Position numbers and translations under genes: made by a program
Shown here: positions 18,302 to 29,435 of the stretch, piece by piece
Numbering within the stretch: the stretch's first letter is position 1
Layout of the letters: each line of letters starts with the position of its first letter
Source of the DNA: Chara braunii
Lineage: Eukaryota; Streptophyta; Charophyceae; Charales; Characeae
Assembly (NCBI GenBank): GCA_003427395.1
Contig: BFEA01000842.1
Span: 94,787 to 127,199, forward strand
DNA length: 32,413 bases
Direction of reading: 5' to 3'
Notes under the pieces: generated by a model
The model's database searches: none
Seen by the model: the letters and a program-made list of their open reading frames with translations, nothing else
Told to the model about the DNA's origin: nothing

Positions 18302-18412
18302 TGAATGCTAACTGAATAAATGACTGAATGCTGACTAGATATTGGTTGAATGCTGACTGGATATTGGTTGAATACTGACTGCATATTGGCTGAATGTTGT
18401 TGCTTGAGTGCT
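18302..18412 (+). repeat. 22-bp minisatellite
   Basis: TGAATGCTGACTRGATATTGGT-type units start at 18325, 18347, 18369 and 18391 (period exactly 22), with a diverged unit from 18302. It lies just upstream of module copy 1 on the minus strand. Confidence 0.75.
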
Positions 18413-18613
18413 AGTAACTGAGTGCTAGATGTCGATTGCCTTTGACTGGGAATTTTCTGATAGCTTTGAAGGCCAGGTATTGTCAAACTGGAAAGGTATC
18501 TGGACTTTGATCATATAACAGGGGAAAGCTGCAAAGGAGCGGATTACTAATGAGCTTTAGTTTGCCCAGGCTCGGATGATGGACTCAAGCAAAGGGTTCC
18601 GACATTCCTATGC

Positions 18614-18871
18614 CTATTCAATCTTCGCTTTGGCCTGCTCCACTGTCTCAAGCATAGAGCTGGTACTGTGCAGCTTTCCGTCATGTCCATAAAAATAGAT
18701 TACGTACTCAATATATTTGCTCTCTCCCGTTGTTCCGACTGCAAATTTCCTCTGAGTTAGTCTGTGTTTTTCCATGTCTTTGCACGCCTCTTCTTCCCAT
18801 CCCTCTCTCTTATCCCTGTCCGACCTTCTTTTCACCACCAAAACCTCGCTCTCTTTCATGATTCCCTTCAC
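18614..18871 (-). CDS. Small hypothetical protein
   Basis: 85 residues from ATG 18871: a charged amino end (KRRSDRDKREGWEEE), then a strand-rich part KYIEYVIYFYGHDGKL and a short helix ETVEQAKAKIE. The YVIYFYGHDG stretch loosely recalls the YVLTFYFIDLD strand of the module family downstream, but the similarity is too short to call. Unknown function. Confidence 0.35.
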   Translation of the reverse strand: MKGIMKESEVLVVKRRSDRDKREGWEEEACKDMEKHRLTQRKFAVGTTGESKYIEYVIYFYGHDGKLHSTSSMLETVEQAKAKIE

Positions 18872-21800
18872 ACTCGAATTAGATGATAAGCTCTGCGTTT
18901 TGGGTAGATAGCCGCTTCTAGGGTTGGAGTAGTTGGGTGTTCCACAGAGAATTACTCACCGAAGATGGCCGAGTCACACCCCCAAAGGCAAACACTAGTG
19001 CAACTCTCGTGAAAAGAGAACCACGGCGGGTGTGATGGGAATCCAGCACTCACGAGGTGACCTCATGGGCTCCTCTAATCAGTTGGCTAGCGTCCGTCTT
19101 AGTGCATCCTGCACCTCACTGCTTACTCCTAGCCGTACATTATAACGTCTGATTGGTTGACCTTAGTACCAACTACTTACACGGAACAAACTTTGCTACT
19201 AGACACAGACATTGTTTCACGTAATATGCAGGTAGGCCCTGACAACAAGCCTTGATAGGGCACAGGGCAACCTTTATCTGATCCAGGCTCATTAGTGTCT
19301 GGCGCAGCAAGCCTGAGTACGAATGCGGGTAAGCCCAACTTGTGGACTGCACAAATGTCTAGATGCACGGAGACGAACTTTGCCAGATGCTTGGCTAGAC
19401 GAAACTGTCAGGTTCGAGTAAGTAATCAGTGACGAATAGACAAGTGAGTAGAAACGACAGTTGTCAGAAGGGGTTTTGGGCTAGACCAATCAACAACCCC
19501 TTCCCTCTGCAGCTTACTCCTCAGACTTAGCAATCACAAAAATCAAACTCATTGGTATATCTCTTAATCAGTCGAAGTGGCGGACTAAAGTAGCACTTCA
19601 ATTTTTATCCCACTGATCTGAGCAGATAATACCAACCAATTTTCCGTTCATCAGATAAACTCGATACTAGTGTCGCAAGGCGCTACCTCTGTTACATCTC
19701 GGGTTCTATGTTCCACTGTTCACAGTTCTTTCCCTTACAGCCTCCAATCAGACAGGGCGCACAGGTACTAAAATTCCATACCCAACAAAACGAGGAAAGG
19801 GGGTCCTCATATGGAGTCGAGTCTTGAATGTACTGAGGATTATAGCATACGAGATCAACCGAGTAGCCTACCTTAGGGCTCTTCTGTCTGTCCTACGATG
19901 ACAACGACTCCGTGGTTAGGTGACGTGTCATCAAGTACATATAACTACACTCCATGAGGCGAAGCGGGTGGCAAAGGTCCATCATTGCTCGCTCAACAAT
20001 TTTACAGCGGAGCTATTTGGAATTATTTCAACCCTCAGTACTATTGGAAAGTGCTTTACCCAGGAGCCCTTCGAAGTCAGGCTCACTGTCGGGCTATCAT
20101 AGCCAAGTTTTCCTTGGCATCACTATGACATAGTGCGCTCTATAGTTTAGTCACGCACATCTGACCCACAAAAGTGTATTTTTGCCTTTCATTGGTCACT
20201 TGTCATTTGACTATTACCCACATACATTTATCCAGGATTAGACTCTTAGCGACAACAGACCCCGGTGAAGGGATAGTAGATCCAGATCAAGTAAATACTT
20301 GGCAGGCAAGTCAACAATTCTCCTTACAGGTAGGGCCTCTAGAACCTTTCTATTATAGCCACAAACACTGCCGTATAGTTGTGTTCACTTCCCTCTTAAC
20401 TCACATCGGAAGGTTGAGGGAGATAATGCTAATAGTGCAACTTAGTCTCCTTCCAGGAGAAACTTTGCCAACAAGTAGACAACCCTTTTCAGGACTCTTT
20501 GCTTTCTGCCCATTGAACTGTATGTCGGGGTTTCAGGGAGTGATTGGGCAGTGTCTGTGTACCTTTTCCAGGCTTGTTGCTCTGTAGCCCCATAGATAGA
20601 TCGCCTCTGATTGGTACATCTAGTCAAAGCTAGCAACCACAAGACAATGATGCCCCTGTTTGTTAACTTTGACCTGCTGTTAAAATTTCTTTCTTCATAA
20701 GCGGGTGCACAGGATATCCTTCGGAGAGAGGGTCAGGTACTGTAAAACAACACCCGAGTTAAACGCTTTAATGAAAAACCGGGCTTCTGAAATCGACTTT
20801 TTAGTATTACTGCCTAAGCATTCATAAGAAGGAAACGATCAAATTTTAATCAACTACTTCGAGAAGAATTCCATCATTGAATATGCCACGCGAGCAATAC
20901 CTTCTCAATACAAATGTCACATTCGGTTAAGGAATTTGAATGAGGCGGTGTCACAATGCCTTCTAGTGATTTCTCTAACCAAGTTAACTTGTAGTCAATC
21001 GCATGCCCACAGAGCTTTCTCCACAATTAAAGCATCATGAGTTTGACCAGAACCGACATCCTTACACTATGTTTCTGATCACCCGTATAGGCAGCTTACA
21101 GCGAAGCTAACTTCCTCACGATGTGGCTCAACTACGATTCCCCCTCTTTTCCCAGCACTCTATGACCATTCCTCATGAAATCCTTAGCACNTNTATNGTA
21201 CCAGTGAACACTTGACGTCAGTTAGNNCTNGTCAATCAGGCTAACTAATTATTCACTAATCGGGGAACAAATTAAGGGAATGAAATGTCCAGCGTGTATG
21301 CAAGGAAGTGGGGTTGCGACAAGTGATCTTCCCATGCTGAGCGATCTTACTTCCCAATTAATGGCAATACTAAGGCAGGNGCCCTACGACTGTAGNACAT
21401 TTATATTACAACTGTTTGTCACCAGTTACCAGCTCGATCGACTCTCGCATAGAGACTGACCAAGGTTCACNCGGTAAAAATAAGGCATGTATCCTCTGAC
21501 GCAGATGGGTATTTTAGGTAAGTGATATCAACCTCAAGAAACGGTCGAACCGCCGATAACCTTCTCACTTACAGCTCCATCACCCAGGCATGATCGGACA
21601 CAGGGGTCAGTCAGTGCTCTCTTCAAGAGTTTTCGACTCANATCAGATACGAGCCATGCTTGTCCAGAGCTACGGGCNTCAACAGCGATGGTTCTTGCGC
21701 AACCTCGTTCNTGTCCTGCTCATCGTANGTTTGTTACCCTCTATACTCTTGCGTCTCCTCGCTGATCGCGCCCATCTTCACTTTGTATAACTTTGTCCTA

Positions 21801-22475
21801 TCGAATCTCCTTCTTGTCAATCTCCCCTTGTACTGTCCTCTTTTGATCATAAGGCAGTCAGTTCTTTACCAAATTGGTCAGGCATGTATTGAGTGAGCGG
21901 GAATATACGCGCTGAGTTCTTCTGGCCAGCCCACTCAAGAGGGCTACGGTGGCAGCAGCAAGGTCATACAAGAGAGAGTCTTTTCTAACCTTAGTGTGAA
22001 GGTGGCGTGAGAGGATCTCCTGCTGGAGGCACGCGGAGAATCTCCACTTGTCAGATCCTCTTTTATCCTCTCATCGTTCACCAGTGCCCTGCACCTATCT
22101 CCTTTCCCCNGCTCTCCTGCAGTCCGTGAGCTCTCANCACTACTCTTTTCTGCTCGCGATAGGACGTCAACTGGAAGCTCCCCCCCCGTCGCCCATGCTC
22201 ACACGTCTCTCATGCGCTTGTTCTCGCCGCAACTCAATCTTTGCTCGTCTGTAACCGTCTCGCCCGCTGCCCTCTGTTTTCCTGGTCTCGACGCCCTTGG
22301 TCATGCCCTCTTCTCTCTCTCCGCCTTGCATGCCCATCCGTACCCGTCTGCCCAGCGGCGCGTTGACTTGCTCTTCGCGCGGGGTTGTGCCACGTGGTTC
22401 TCTCTCAAACTCGTTCCCCCAGCAGTCGTCCCTTGTAACTGCCTCATGCCCCGTGTTGACGCGTGTCATCCATTC
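18872..22475. other. Long stretch with no recognised gene
   Basis: I find no protein family, RNA gene or transposon in these 3.6 kb. Open frames are short and uninformative. An 8-bp inverted repeat TCACACCC/GGGTGTGA spans 18974-19035. Single Ns cluster at about 21191-22138, so base quality is poor there. From about 21900 the sequence becomes GC- and CT-rich. It may be host intergenic DNA or an old, unrecognisable insertion. Confidence 0.45.
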
Positions 22476-22886
22476 TTAGTTCCATGGGCCCGAACTGGCC
22501 TCTGGGCCACCCTCTACCGACCCTGGCAGTGGGTGGTTCCTCCGTATCTGGTCCGGTCCGTGCCAGAACTGTGTCGTGGCCTCTCTGTCGCTTGACTCAC
22601 TCTCTGCCTCTGTATCGCAGTTCAAATGCTGCTGTTCCTGTTCCATCGTGTCCGTGGAGGTTCCCTCGTCCAGGTAAGTGACAGTCACCTTGATTTCGGC
22701 TGTGACCCCGTCCCGTAAGCACCTCCTTTCTGCGAGGTCCTTGGCCTCAGTAATCGCCCTTTGCAGGCCTGGATCCGTTGTCATCTCCCCTTCTCGCCCG
22801 CCTTCCACGTTTATCTTTAGTTTTGCCTCCTGTCTGCTGTAGCTATAGTCCAGTATAGCCGTCACCGTAGGCCCATCTTCGGACAT
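22476..22886 (-). CDS. Hypothetical protein with one strand-helix-strand domain
   Basis: 136 residues from ATG 22886. Residues 8-76 form a compact pattern: a strand AILDYSYSRQEAKLKINVEG, a helix beginning TTDPGLQRAITEAKDLAERR, and a strand AEIKVTVTYLDEG. The rest is Glu/Gln/Ser-rich and probably disordered. The layout recalls the ~65-aa modules at 14306-14812 (two strands, LST-capped helix, strand), without clear identity. A TATA box lies about 265 bp upstream. No known family. Confidence 0.4.
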   Translation of the reverse strand: MSEDGPTVTAILDYSYSRQEAKLKINVEGGREGEMTTDPGLQRAITEAKDLAERRCLRDGVTAEIKVTVTYLDEGTSTDTMEQEQQHLNCDTEAESESSDREATTQFWHGPDQIRRNHPLPGSVEGGPEASSGPWN

Positions 22887-23149
22887 CCGCTCCCAACTGC
22901 AGAGAGACTGGATGCATCTCGGCCTCTAGCCGTATAGTCCGCTGCTCCGCACCATAGCGAGCCCTCCCGAACCAACACCAGATACTCGGCTACCCACACT
23001 CAGAACAGTCAAGCCTTAACACTTTACGCACACACGCGTAGACAGGACTGCCCTACACTCACGCTGCAGCACAGTCCTCCCACTAGTCCGCCCACAACCA
23101 GCACGACGAGATTGCTCATACCCCGGTTGTCCGAGGCTCGTCCCCCTCT

Positions 23150-23156
23150 CTTTATA
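23150..23156 (-). promoter_or_regulatory. TATA box
   Basis: TATAAAG on the minus strand, about 265 bp before the ATG at 22886, in otherwise GC-rich DNA. It fits a core promoter for that ORF or an LTR promoter. Confidence 0.4.
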
Positions 23157-23702
23157 AGGTCGCCACTCATCGCGAGCCGGACGCTCTAAACGAGGGGTTC
23201 AAGTGTCTCTCTGCATTTCTGCATTTTGATAATTTATAATTCATAAACTAATAAAATAAGATAAAACAAACAAAAAAATAAAAATAAAACGGCAGTACGC
23301 CATACAATACTCCAACGGTCGCAGGGCCAGTCATTGCGTGAAAAAACCACAAACTTAGCAAGGTGGTCCCATAACGGGACACCGACCGACGCTCTCATCC
23401 CTTTAAAATGAACCATCGGCCTATCTCTATCGGGTACCCGTGTCCGATGGCAAGGAGGGGGTTCATGACCTCCTACAGGGGGTGGTGAGCTTCCTACCGA
23501 TGCGGCCGCGGGTCGCCCCTCTTTTGGGGTCCCACTGCGCGGCGCTCAACCGGACAGGTCGTCCACAGGCGATACACGAAAGGTCGGCTAGCTCAGACTA
23601 TAGAACACAGTCCAAAGCCCAAAATTCGAGCCGTTGGCCTTCCCGACAAATAGCAGACCGAAGGGAAAGTCGAGTCTGACCGTCGTGCGGAAAGGAAAAT
23701 CA

Positions 23703-23754
23703 AATAATAATAATAATAATAACAATAATGATAATAATTATAATAGTAACGATA
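23703..23754 (+). repeat. AAT microsatellite
   Basis: An interrupted (AAT)n run: seven units, then AAC, ATG and AGT variants. Confidence 0.85.
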
Positions 23755-24067
23755 AAACAAAATAAGGAAAGAAGAGAAATCATATCGCCACCGCGGCCAG
23801 GGGTCACTAGATTGTCCCTGACTAAAGCAAGAGTCCAGATCGGCGCGCGGACCTGACACTCGACCCCCTTTTCCTCTTCTTTCTTTTTTCTTTTTCCCCT
23901 TTTCCGTTCGACTGCAACAGCGAGCCTACGTACCTAACCCATAACCTGGTTAGAGGGCACTCAGCGGGCAGTAGGAAAGACTGCGCCGTTCCCTCTACCT
24001 TCGCGTCCCTGGGCGAACCCGGCGGCTACCATAGCCACAGGACGGTAGTGCTCTGTTGTACAGTAGG

Positions 24068-24280
24068 GCGCCGAGCCTGCGTGGACCAAAGGAAAGTCAA
24101 GTGGCGCACCCTTTTGTCAGGGCAAACACCAACTGGACCGGTCCTTATCGAGGTTCAGCTCAGGTACCAGGCCTGTAGAGGTTCGGAACACGCCTAATAA
24201 GCAGCGAAGGTCGGGACAGGGAACTGGTATTGAGCAGGAGTTTGGCACACGAACGAGGGTCGGGGTACAGCGCCCTCCGA
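24068..24280 (+). repeat. 213-bp block shared with 6639-6851
   Basis: Second copy of the LTR/leader-like block, here 46 bp before the first Gag-like ATG of the chromovirus. Unlike the other copy it is not followed by a TATA box, so the leader between block and gag appears deleted here. Confidence 0.75.
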
Positions 24281-24325
24281 CAGCGGCTATTTTGGGCTGG
24301 CGTGGGTGCTTGCGCTGCCGCCAAG

Positions 24326-24827
24326 ATGGTCATACCTCCTCGCGGTGCCCTTATACCACCACCCTCGACCGCCACTACGCTGACCTTTCCCGCCAGCGTC
24401 GTGCTCAGTCCCCCCTCGGCGCCTTTCATCCCCGTGGCCCCTCCTAGCCACGGTGCAGTGTATACCTGCGCCCTCCTTAGTAGCGGGTTTCCCGACATCC
24501 CTGTCGCGGTTTGCCCCTCTCGCTACTTGAGTTGAGGTCTCGCAGGACCTGACCGAGTATACTCAGCCCTCTGTTGCAGTACCGTCTGCGCCTCCGCAGA
24601 CCACCGTCTCCCCTTCTACCCCTCCACGACTACCGACGGGTCGAGCCATTCGCTCGGCCCATTGCAGCGAGCAGCTCGCTACTTGCGAGGACGTTGTGTC
24701 CTCTCTTTTGGACTTGAGCATGCTCCAGGCTAGTCAGGAGCAACTCACCCTCGATGTCGCTGCACTGTGTCGCCTTCTCACCATCCTCTCTGACCCTGAT
24801 CGCACGCTCCCGATCATCCCCGTATGA
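24326..24827 (+). pseudogene. gag: Gag remnant of the chromovirus
   Basis: ATG 24326 in a good context (GCCAAGATGG) opens a 70-residue proline-rich frame to TGA 24533. From about 24531 another frame, the one used by pol, carries SQDLTEYTQPSVAVPSAPPQ and later VVSSLLDLSMLQASQEQL and TLDVAALCRLLTIL, a helical stretch, to TGA 24825. No capsid or zinc knuckle is visible, so most of gag appears deleted. The two frames imply at least one frameshift. Confidence 0.45.
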
Positions 24828-26072
24828 CTGGGGACCTCCACGAGGGTGTACTCAGCGCTGTGGGACTCCGGTTCTCAGGGCGACTTCATTCACCCACGTG
24901 TGGTGAAGGAAGCACGCTTACCCACGACAGGGTCTCCGACTCCCATCTCCGTCACCCTAGGGGATGACAAGACCCAGCGCTTCTTCGATCAGACGGTCAC
25001 CGACCTCCCTTTCTTCCTCACTCTCAAGCCAACTGATCATCCCCCGACGTCTCGTCGCCACCGCTCCTCTGCACATTTCGATGTGATGGAGACGGGGTAC
25101 GACTTCATTCTCGGCACTCCGTGGTCTCGTCGGTTCCGCAACACCGAGGCCGATTGGGCGATTAACACTCTCGTTCTCAAAACGAAGTGTGGACAGACAT
25201 ATCGCATACCTTTCATAGGTACCACCGCGACACCATGCCTCGATCCTCCTCCCCCGGAGCCTTCCGTACCCACACCATCTCCTTCTATCACTGTCACCTC
25301 GCCTCGGCAGTTCGCCCACTTCATCCGACAGGACGACGTCACCTTCTTTATGGTGAACGTGGTGGATCTCTTACACTATGATCCACCCTGTCTCGACGCC
25401 GAGCTCATCCCTCTGGAGCCAGATCCTCCTTCTATCTCCATGGCTCCCATCTCTAATTTCGTCCCTCCGCCGTCCGTCGAGTCCACCCCGCCGTCGCGCC
25501 CTGACGTTGACGTTGAGGAACTCGCACGATATACGGCCAACCTGGAGCCCGCAGTTCGTGACCTCATTCGAGAGTACCACGACGTTTTTCCATCGTTGTT
25601 CTCGTACGCCGGCATCCCACCGATGCGTGACGTCGAGCACTCCATCCAGCTTGTGCCTGACTATCGTGTTCACCACCAGGCACCCTACAGACTCTCGATC
25701 CCCGAGGCCACCGAACTCAATCGTCAACTTGAGGAGCTCATGAGACTGGGTTTCATTAAACCCAGCAACTCCCCGTGGGGTGCACCCGTCCTCTTTGCTC
25801 GCAAAGCGGATGAAACTCTCCGTCTCTGCATCGACTATCGTGGTTTCAACCGCTACACGGTTAAGAACAACTACCCCATGCCTCGTTCCGATGAGCTGTT
25901 CGACCGCCTAGCAGGCAACCGTTTCTTTACGAAGATTGATCTTCGTAGCGGTTACCATCAGATCTGCGTCGCTGCAGCGGACCAGCCGAAGACAGCGTTC
26001 CGATCACGCTTCGGCCACTATGAGTTTACGGTGATGCCATTCGGCCTCACCAACGCACCCGCTACCTTCTAG
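24828..26072 (+). pseudogene. pol: Protease and reverse transcriptase (amino part)
   Basis: The frame follows directly after TGA 24825. Numbering from 24846, the protease has [11 protein letters not shown] (Asp7-Ser-Gly) and FILGTPW at 87-93. A Pro/Ser-rich linker runs to about residue 220. RT then begins: [20 protein letters not shown] (263-282), [17 protein letters not shown] (314-330), [25 protein letters not shown] (catalytic Asp365) and [18 protein letters not shown] 26070-26072 stands where Gln is normal in this motif (CAG to TAG). Confidence 0.92.
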
Positions 26073-26405
26073 AGGGCGATGAACGACGTCTTCAGGGACA
26101 TCCTGGAGCAGTACGTTCTCGTCTACCTCAACAATATCCTGGTATAGAGTCGTACCCTTGAGGAGCACCTCAGACACCTTCACGACGTCCTTGACCGCTT
26201 GTGCAGACATGACTTCTATGCCAAGCTGAGCGAGTGCCGCTTTGCACAACACAAAGTGGGTTTCTTAGGACACTACGTGTCTGACCAGGGTCTCCACATG
26301 GACGATGCGAAGATCACTGCTATTGCGGAGTGGCCCGTCCCCACATCCACCAAGCAGCTTCGCAGCTTCCTAGGCCTTACCAGCCACTATAGTAATTTCA
26401 TCTAG
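26073..26405 (+). pseudogene. pol: Reverse transcriptase, catalytic C motif mutated
   Basis: The same frame continues: RAMNDVFRDILEQYVLVYLNNILV, then TAG 26145 (Tyr expected), SRTLEEHLRHLHDVLDRL, LGHYVSDQGLHMDD and LRSFLGLTSHYSNFI, then TAG 26403 (Lys, Arg or Glu expected). The catalytic YLDD is YLNN: both Asp codons are now AAC/AAT, each explained by G-to-A. The enzyme would be inactive even without the stops. Confidence 0.9.
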
Positions 26406-27044
26406 GGATACGCTAGGTATTCCTACGTCCTTACCTCCACCCTCCTCCGGAAGAACCCACCCTGGGCTTGGACACCCCTCCACGAGGACGCCTTCCGCGC
26501 CCTTAAGAAGGCGGTGACATGCGCACCGGTTCTTCACCTACCCGATTTTGATCGCCCTTTTATCCTTACCACCGATGCGTCAGACTTTGCTATAGGAGCA
26601 GTGCTTTCTCAGATCTTCCCCTCCTCTCCTGATTCCTCTCATCCTCGTATCCCTCGCTTCCCACCACCTACCCCTACCACTGCTTCCCGATTGACGCCTA
26701 CTCGTCCAGCTACTGACGAGCCTTCTATTGACTATTCTCCTACCATCGCTGAGGACGGCACTGTCGAGTCTCGCTCAGGTGATTGTCTGATAGCCTTCTA
26801 CTCCCGTCAGCTCCTGCCCGCCGAGATAAACTACACCACTGATGAACGTGAGGTTCTCGCAGTAGTTTATGTCGCTCGGCACTGGCGTCACTACCTGCAC
26901 GACAATGAGCACATCAAGGGTGAGACTAATCGGGTCGCAGATGCCTTATCCCGACGCCCTGACCACGATCAGGAGCAGATCCAGCTCTCTTCCATCTCGG
27001 TCACCACCGTTCACCACTCGGTGATCGACGAGTTTCACACTTAG
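26406..27044 (+). pseudogene. pol: RNase H with an insertion and a deletion
   Basis: From GYARYSYVLTSTLL the frame gives the RT/RNase H connection and FILTTDASDFAIGAVLSQ. About 58 residues rich in Pro, Ser and Thr (about 26613-26786) are then inserted before LIAFYSRQLLPAEINY. After RHWRHYL the frame jumps within a few residues to EHIKGETNRVADALSRRPD, so the usual middle of RNase H (TDH...L..RWLE..., ~45 residues) is missing. TAG 27042-27044 closes it. Confidence 0.85.
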
Positions 27045-27786
27045 TATTGCCACTGCCCCGACTATCGCGACATCCACGCGACCCTTCGGAGTGGCAAGAC
27101 CGTCCCGAACTACTCTCTCGGGGACAACGGTCTTGTGTACTGGCACGGTTCACAGGGCACCAGAGAGCCCCGTATTTGCGTTCCCTCCACTGGACAGTTA
27201 CGTGTCCGAGCAGTAGCAGAGTTCCATGACCAGGCAGCCGCCGGTCATATGGGCTTCCACAAGACGTTGGCTCGTGTGAGCCGCCTGTACGTCTGGCCGA
27301 AGCGCAAGGACTTTATGAAGGACTACGTCGCAGACTGTCCCACCTGTCAGGAGGTGAACAATGCGAACCACTTGCCTTATGGTTTGCTCCAGCCTCTTCC
27401 TATCCTTGAGGGTCGTTGGCAGTCCATCTCGATGGACTTTATCGGGCCTCTTCGTCTTCCGACCCCCCGCAGTCATGATGCTCTTCTGGTCGTCGTCGAC
27501 CACTTCACGAAGCGTGCACGCTTTGTTCCGTGCCGCTATGCCATTAGTGCACGTGAGGTCGCCGACATCGTGTTTGACCGAGTCGTGTGTGACCACGACT
27601 TACCTCTGAGTATCATATCTGACCGTGACCCGCGCTTTACTGGCCGATTCTCGCGACGACTCCACGAGGTATATGACACCCAGCTCCGCTTCTCCTCGTC
27701 TTACCATCCTCAGACTGATGGTCAGACCGAGGTCACGAACAAGACTCTTGGAGATATTCTTCGAAAGATCGTTCGTGACGACCAGC
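27045..27786 (+). pseudogene. pol: Integrase: zinc domain and DD35E core
   Basis: Same frame after the TAG. Numbering from 27135: His31 and His38 (FHDQAAAGH), Cys68 and Cys71 (CPTC), catalytic Asp101 (SMDFIGPL), Asp163 (ISDRDPRF) and Glu199 (TDGQTEVTNKTL), with 35 residues between the last two. All zinc and catalytic residues are present. A one-base loss after QQW, near 27787, shifts the frame: the old frame ends at 27818. Confidence 0.92.
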
Positions 27787-28693
27787 AGTGGATCTCCATC
27801 TTGCCCACGCGGAGATAGCCTACAACCACGCCATCTCGCCAACCACGGGGATGTCGCCTTACTATTGCGACCTCGGCTATCACCCCCATATTCTCGCGGA
27901 CTTCCTTCGACCGTCACAGATGCACCCCGACACGAGTTGTCTCGCGCTGGATGATTGGGTTGCACACATGACGTCGATCATGAAGACCGCACATGAGCAC
28001 ATAGCCGCGTCCCAGACTCGCATGGCAGCATGTGTGAACCAATCGAGGATGGACCATCCATTCAAAGTCAGTGATGATGTGCTTAACGACGCCCGCCACT
28101 TACAACTCGAAACGGACACGCTTCGCAAGTTTCGGCGTCGCTTCTTTGGCCCATGCCGCATCCTCTAGGATGTCGGTTCTGATACTGCTTCTAGCCCGGC
28201 CAGCTTCCGTGTGAAGCTGCCCGACTACCTACGTCAGGCTCGTGTGCACGATGTCTACCACGTCTCATTACTGCGTCCTTACCGTAGACCGTCTGAGCGT
28301 TTCGTTGGACGACCATACGAGCGCCCTCCACCCATCATGGTGGACGGCCACGAGGAGTTCCTCGTTTCATACATCATTGGTCGCCGAGTCACCGACGACA
28401 ACCCTCCTCACGTCGAGTATCTCGTACGTTGAAAGGGTTACCCTGATGAGGAGGCTACCTGGGAGCCTCTCGAGCACTTGCAGCACGCTCGCATGTTGGT
28501 GCGTGCTTATGATCGTGTTCGTCGTGCTGGGTTCACTGCTCCTCCTCAGCCCACTGACCCTCCTCCGTCTCCCCCGGCTGAGGAAACCGCTGAAGTCGAG
28601 CCTGGTCCATCTGAGGCAAACCTTCAGCAGCAGCCGGATGCTTCTGAGCGTCCACAGCGCACTCGTCGTCGTCCTGCTCGATACGACGATTGA
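27787..28693 (+). pseudogene. pol: Integrase carboxy end and chromodomain
   Basis: In the new frame: DLHLAHAEIAYNHAISPTTG, HPFKVSDDVLNDARHL, FGPCRIL, TAG 28166-28168, then RVKLPDYLRQARVHDVYHVS and LLRPYRR. The chromodomain reads VEYLVR, TGA 28430-28432 where Trp is invariant (TGG to TGA), then KGYPDEEATWEPLEHL and a helix. A Pro/Glu-rich tail ends RRRPARYDD at 28693. Such a domain would target insertion to methylated-histone chromatin. Both stops lie in the last third of the protein. Confidence 0.9.
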
Positions 28694-29435
28694 CTCTGAC
28701 TTACCTTCCCACTTCTTTGACTTCTCAGTACTCCATCCACATTAGTTTTGCTACTTCAGCTTGTCGACGTTGCGGTTTTTCCTCGATGACATTCCGGACT
28801 TCTCATCGTGGACGTCATCGGCAACTTCATGGACTTCGTTACAATCAACTCTGCCTACTTCAGACGTCATCACTCTCTTACCACTTTACCCTGTATAGTA
28901 CCCTGACTGTGTCGCATGATGTGCTCCCTTCGTCGGGTTCCTTTGAGTTGGCCTCTCCCTTGGTATACTCATAGGCATCGGGACCGTAGCGTTGCCCTGG
29001 CTTCCCATCTTACGGATCTGGCTCCGACTTCTCTCACTTTAGGAGTCACTTGCATGATTCCCTTACCCATCACCTTTCTACCCTCTGCCGGCCCTCACGC
29101 CTTAGTTAGGCAGCCTTGCATCCTTCATCTAGGTGCGCCCAGTATACCAGGCTCCCTTGTTCCCTTGCATGGTCGACCCTCCATAGCGGTCACCCCTTTA
29201 GTCAAGCATTACCTGCCCTGATGGTCTATCTGTTAGGGTCATTGGTTCTGTTCGCTCCCAGTTCCCTACCCTCATTGAGCCTGATGACATGTGTCTCCCT
29301 GTCACTATGTGTGGATGCCCTTAGGACTTTTCGACCCCTAGGCTGCATTCGCCACCCTCAGAGACCATCCCACCCTTTGGTTTGCGACACACTTCTCCTG
29401 TGATATATGGTTGACTTGTTGTTGCTTGTTGCTCT
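28694..29435. other. Non-coding flank of the chromovirus
   Basis: CT- and T-rich sequence after the pol stop. I see no polypurine tract or LTR start and no match to the 5' shared block. Open frames here are shadows without family resemblance. Confidence 0.4.

Larger units (their letters stand above)
22887..24067. other. Non-coding; GC-rich then AT-rich, no gene seen
   Basis: The first part (to about 23200) would be the leader and promoter of the minus-strand ORF. About 23225-23290 is an A/T-rich stretch. The rest up to the shared retrotransposon block is GC-rich without recognised sequence and could be LTR or host flank. Confidence 0.4.
24068..28693 (+). mobile_element. Degenerate chromovirus (Ty3/Gypsy with chromodomain)
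   Basis: Plus-strand order: leader block, short gag remnant, protease, RT, RNase H, integrase, chromodomain. RT, integrase and chromodomain motifs are typical of plant/fungal chromoviruses and clearly differ from the minus-strand element. Six in-frame stops (TAG at 26070, 26145, 26403, 27042 and 28166; TGA at 28430) and one frameshift near 27787 break pol; TGA 24825 lies before it. The RT catalytic Asp pair is replaced by Asn-Asn. No LTR pair was found, so limits mark recognisable sequence only. Confidence 0.9.

Noticed and set aside
26070-28168. TAG reassigned to an amino acid, since five of the six stops from 26070 on are TAG
   Set aside because: The minus-strand element carries TGA and TAA stops as well, the expected residues at the TAGs differ (Gln, Tyr, Lys/Arg), and YLNN plus a frameshift show ordinary decay.
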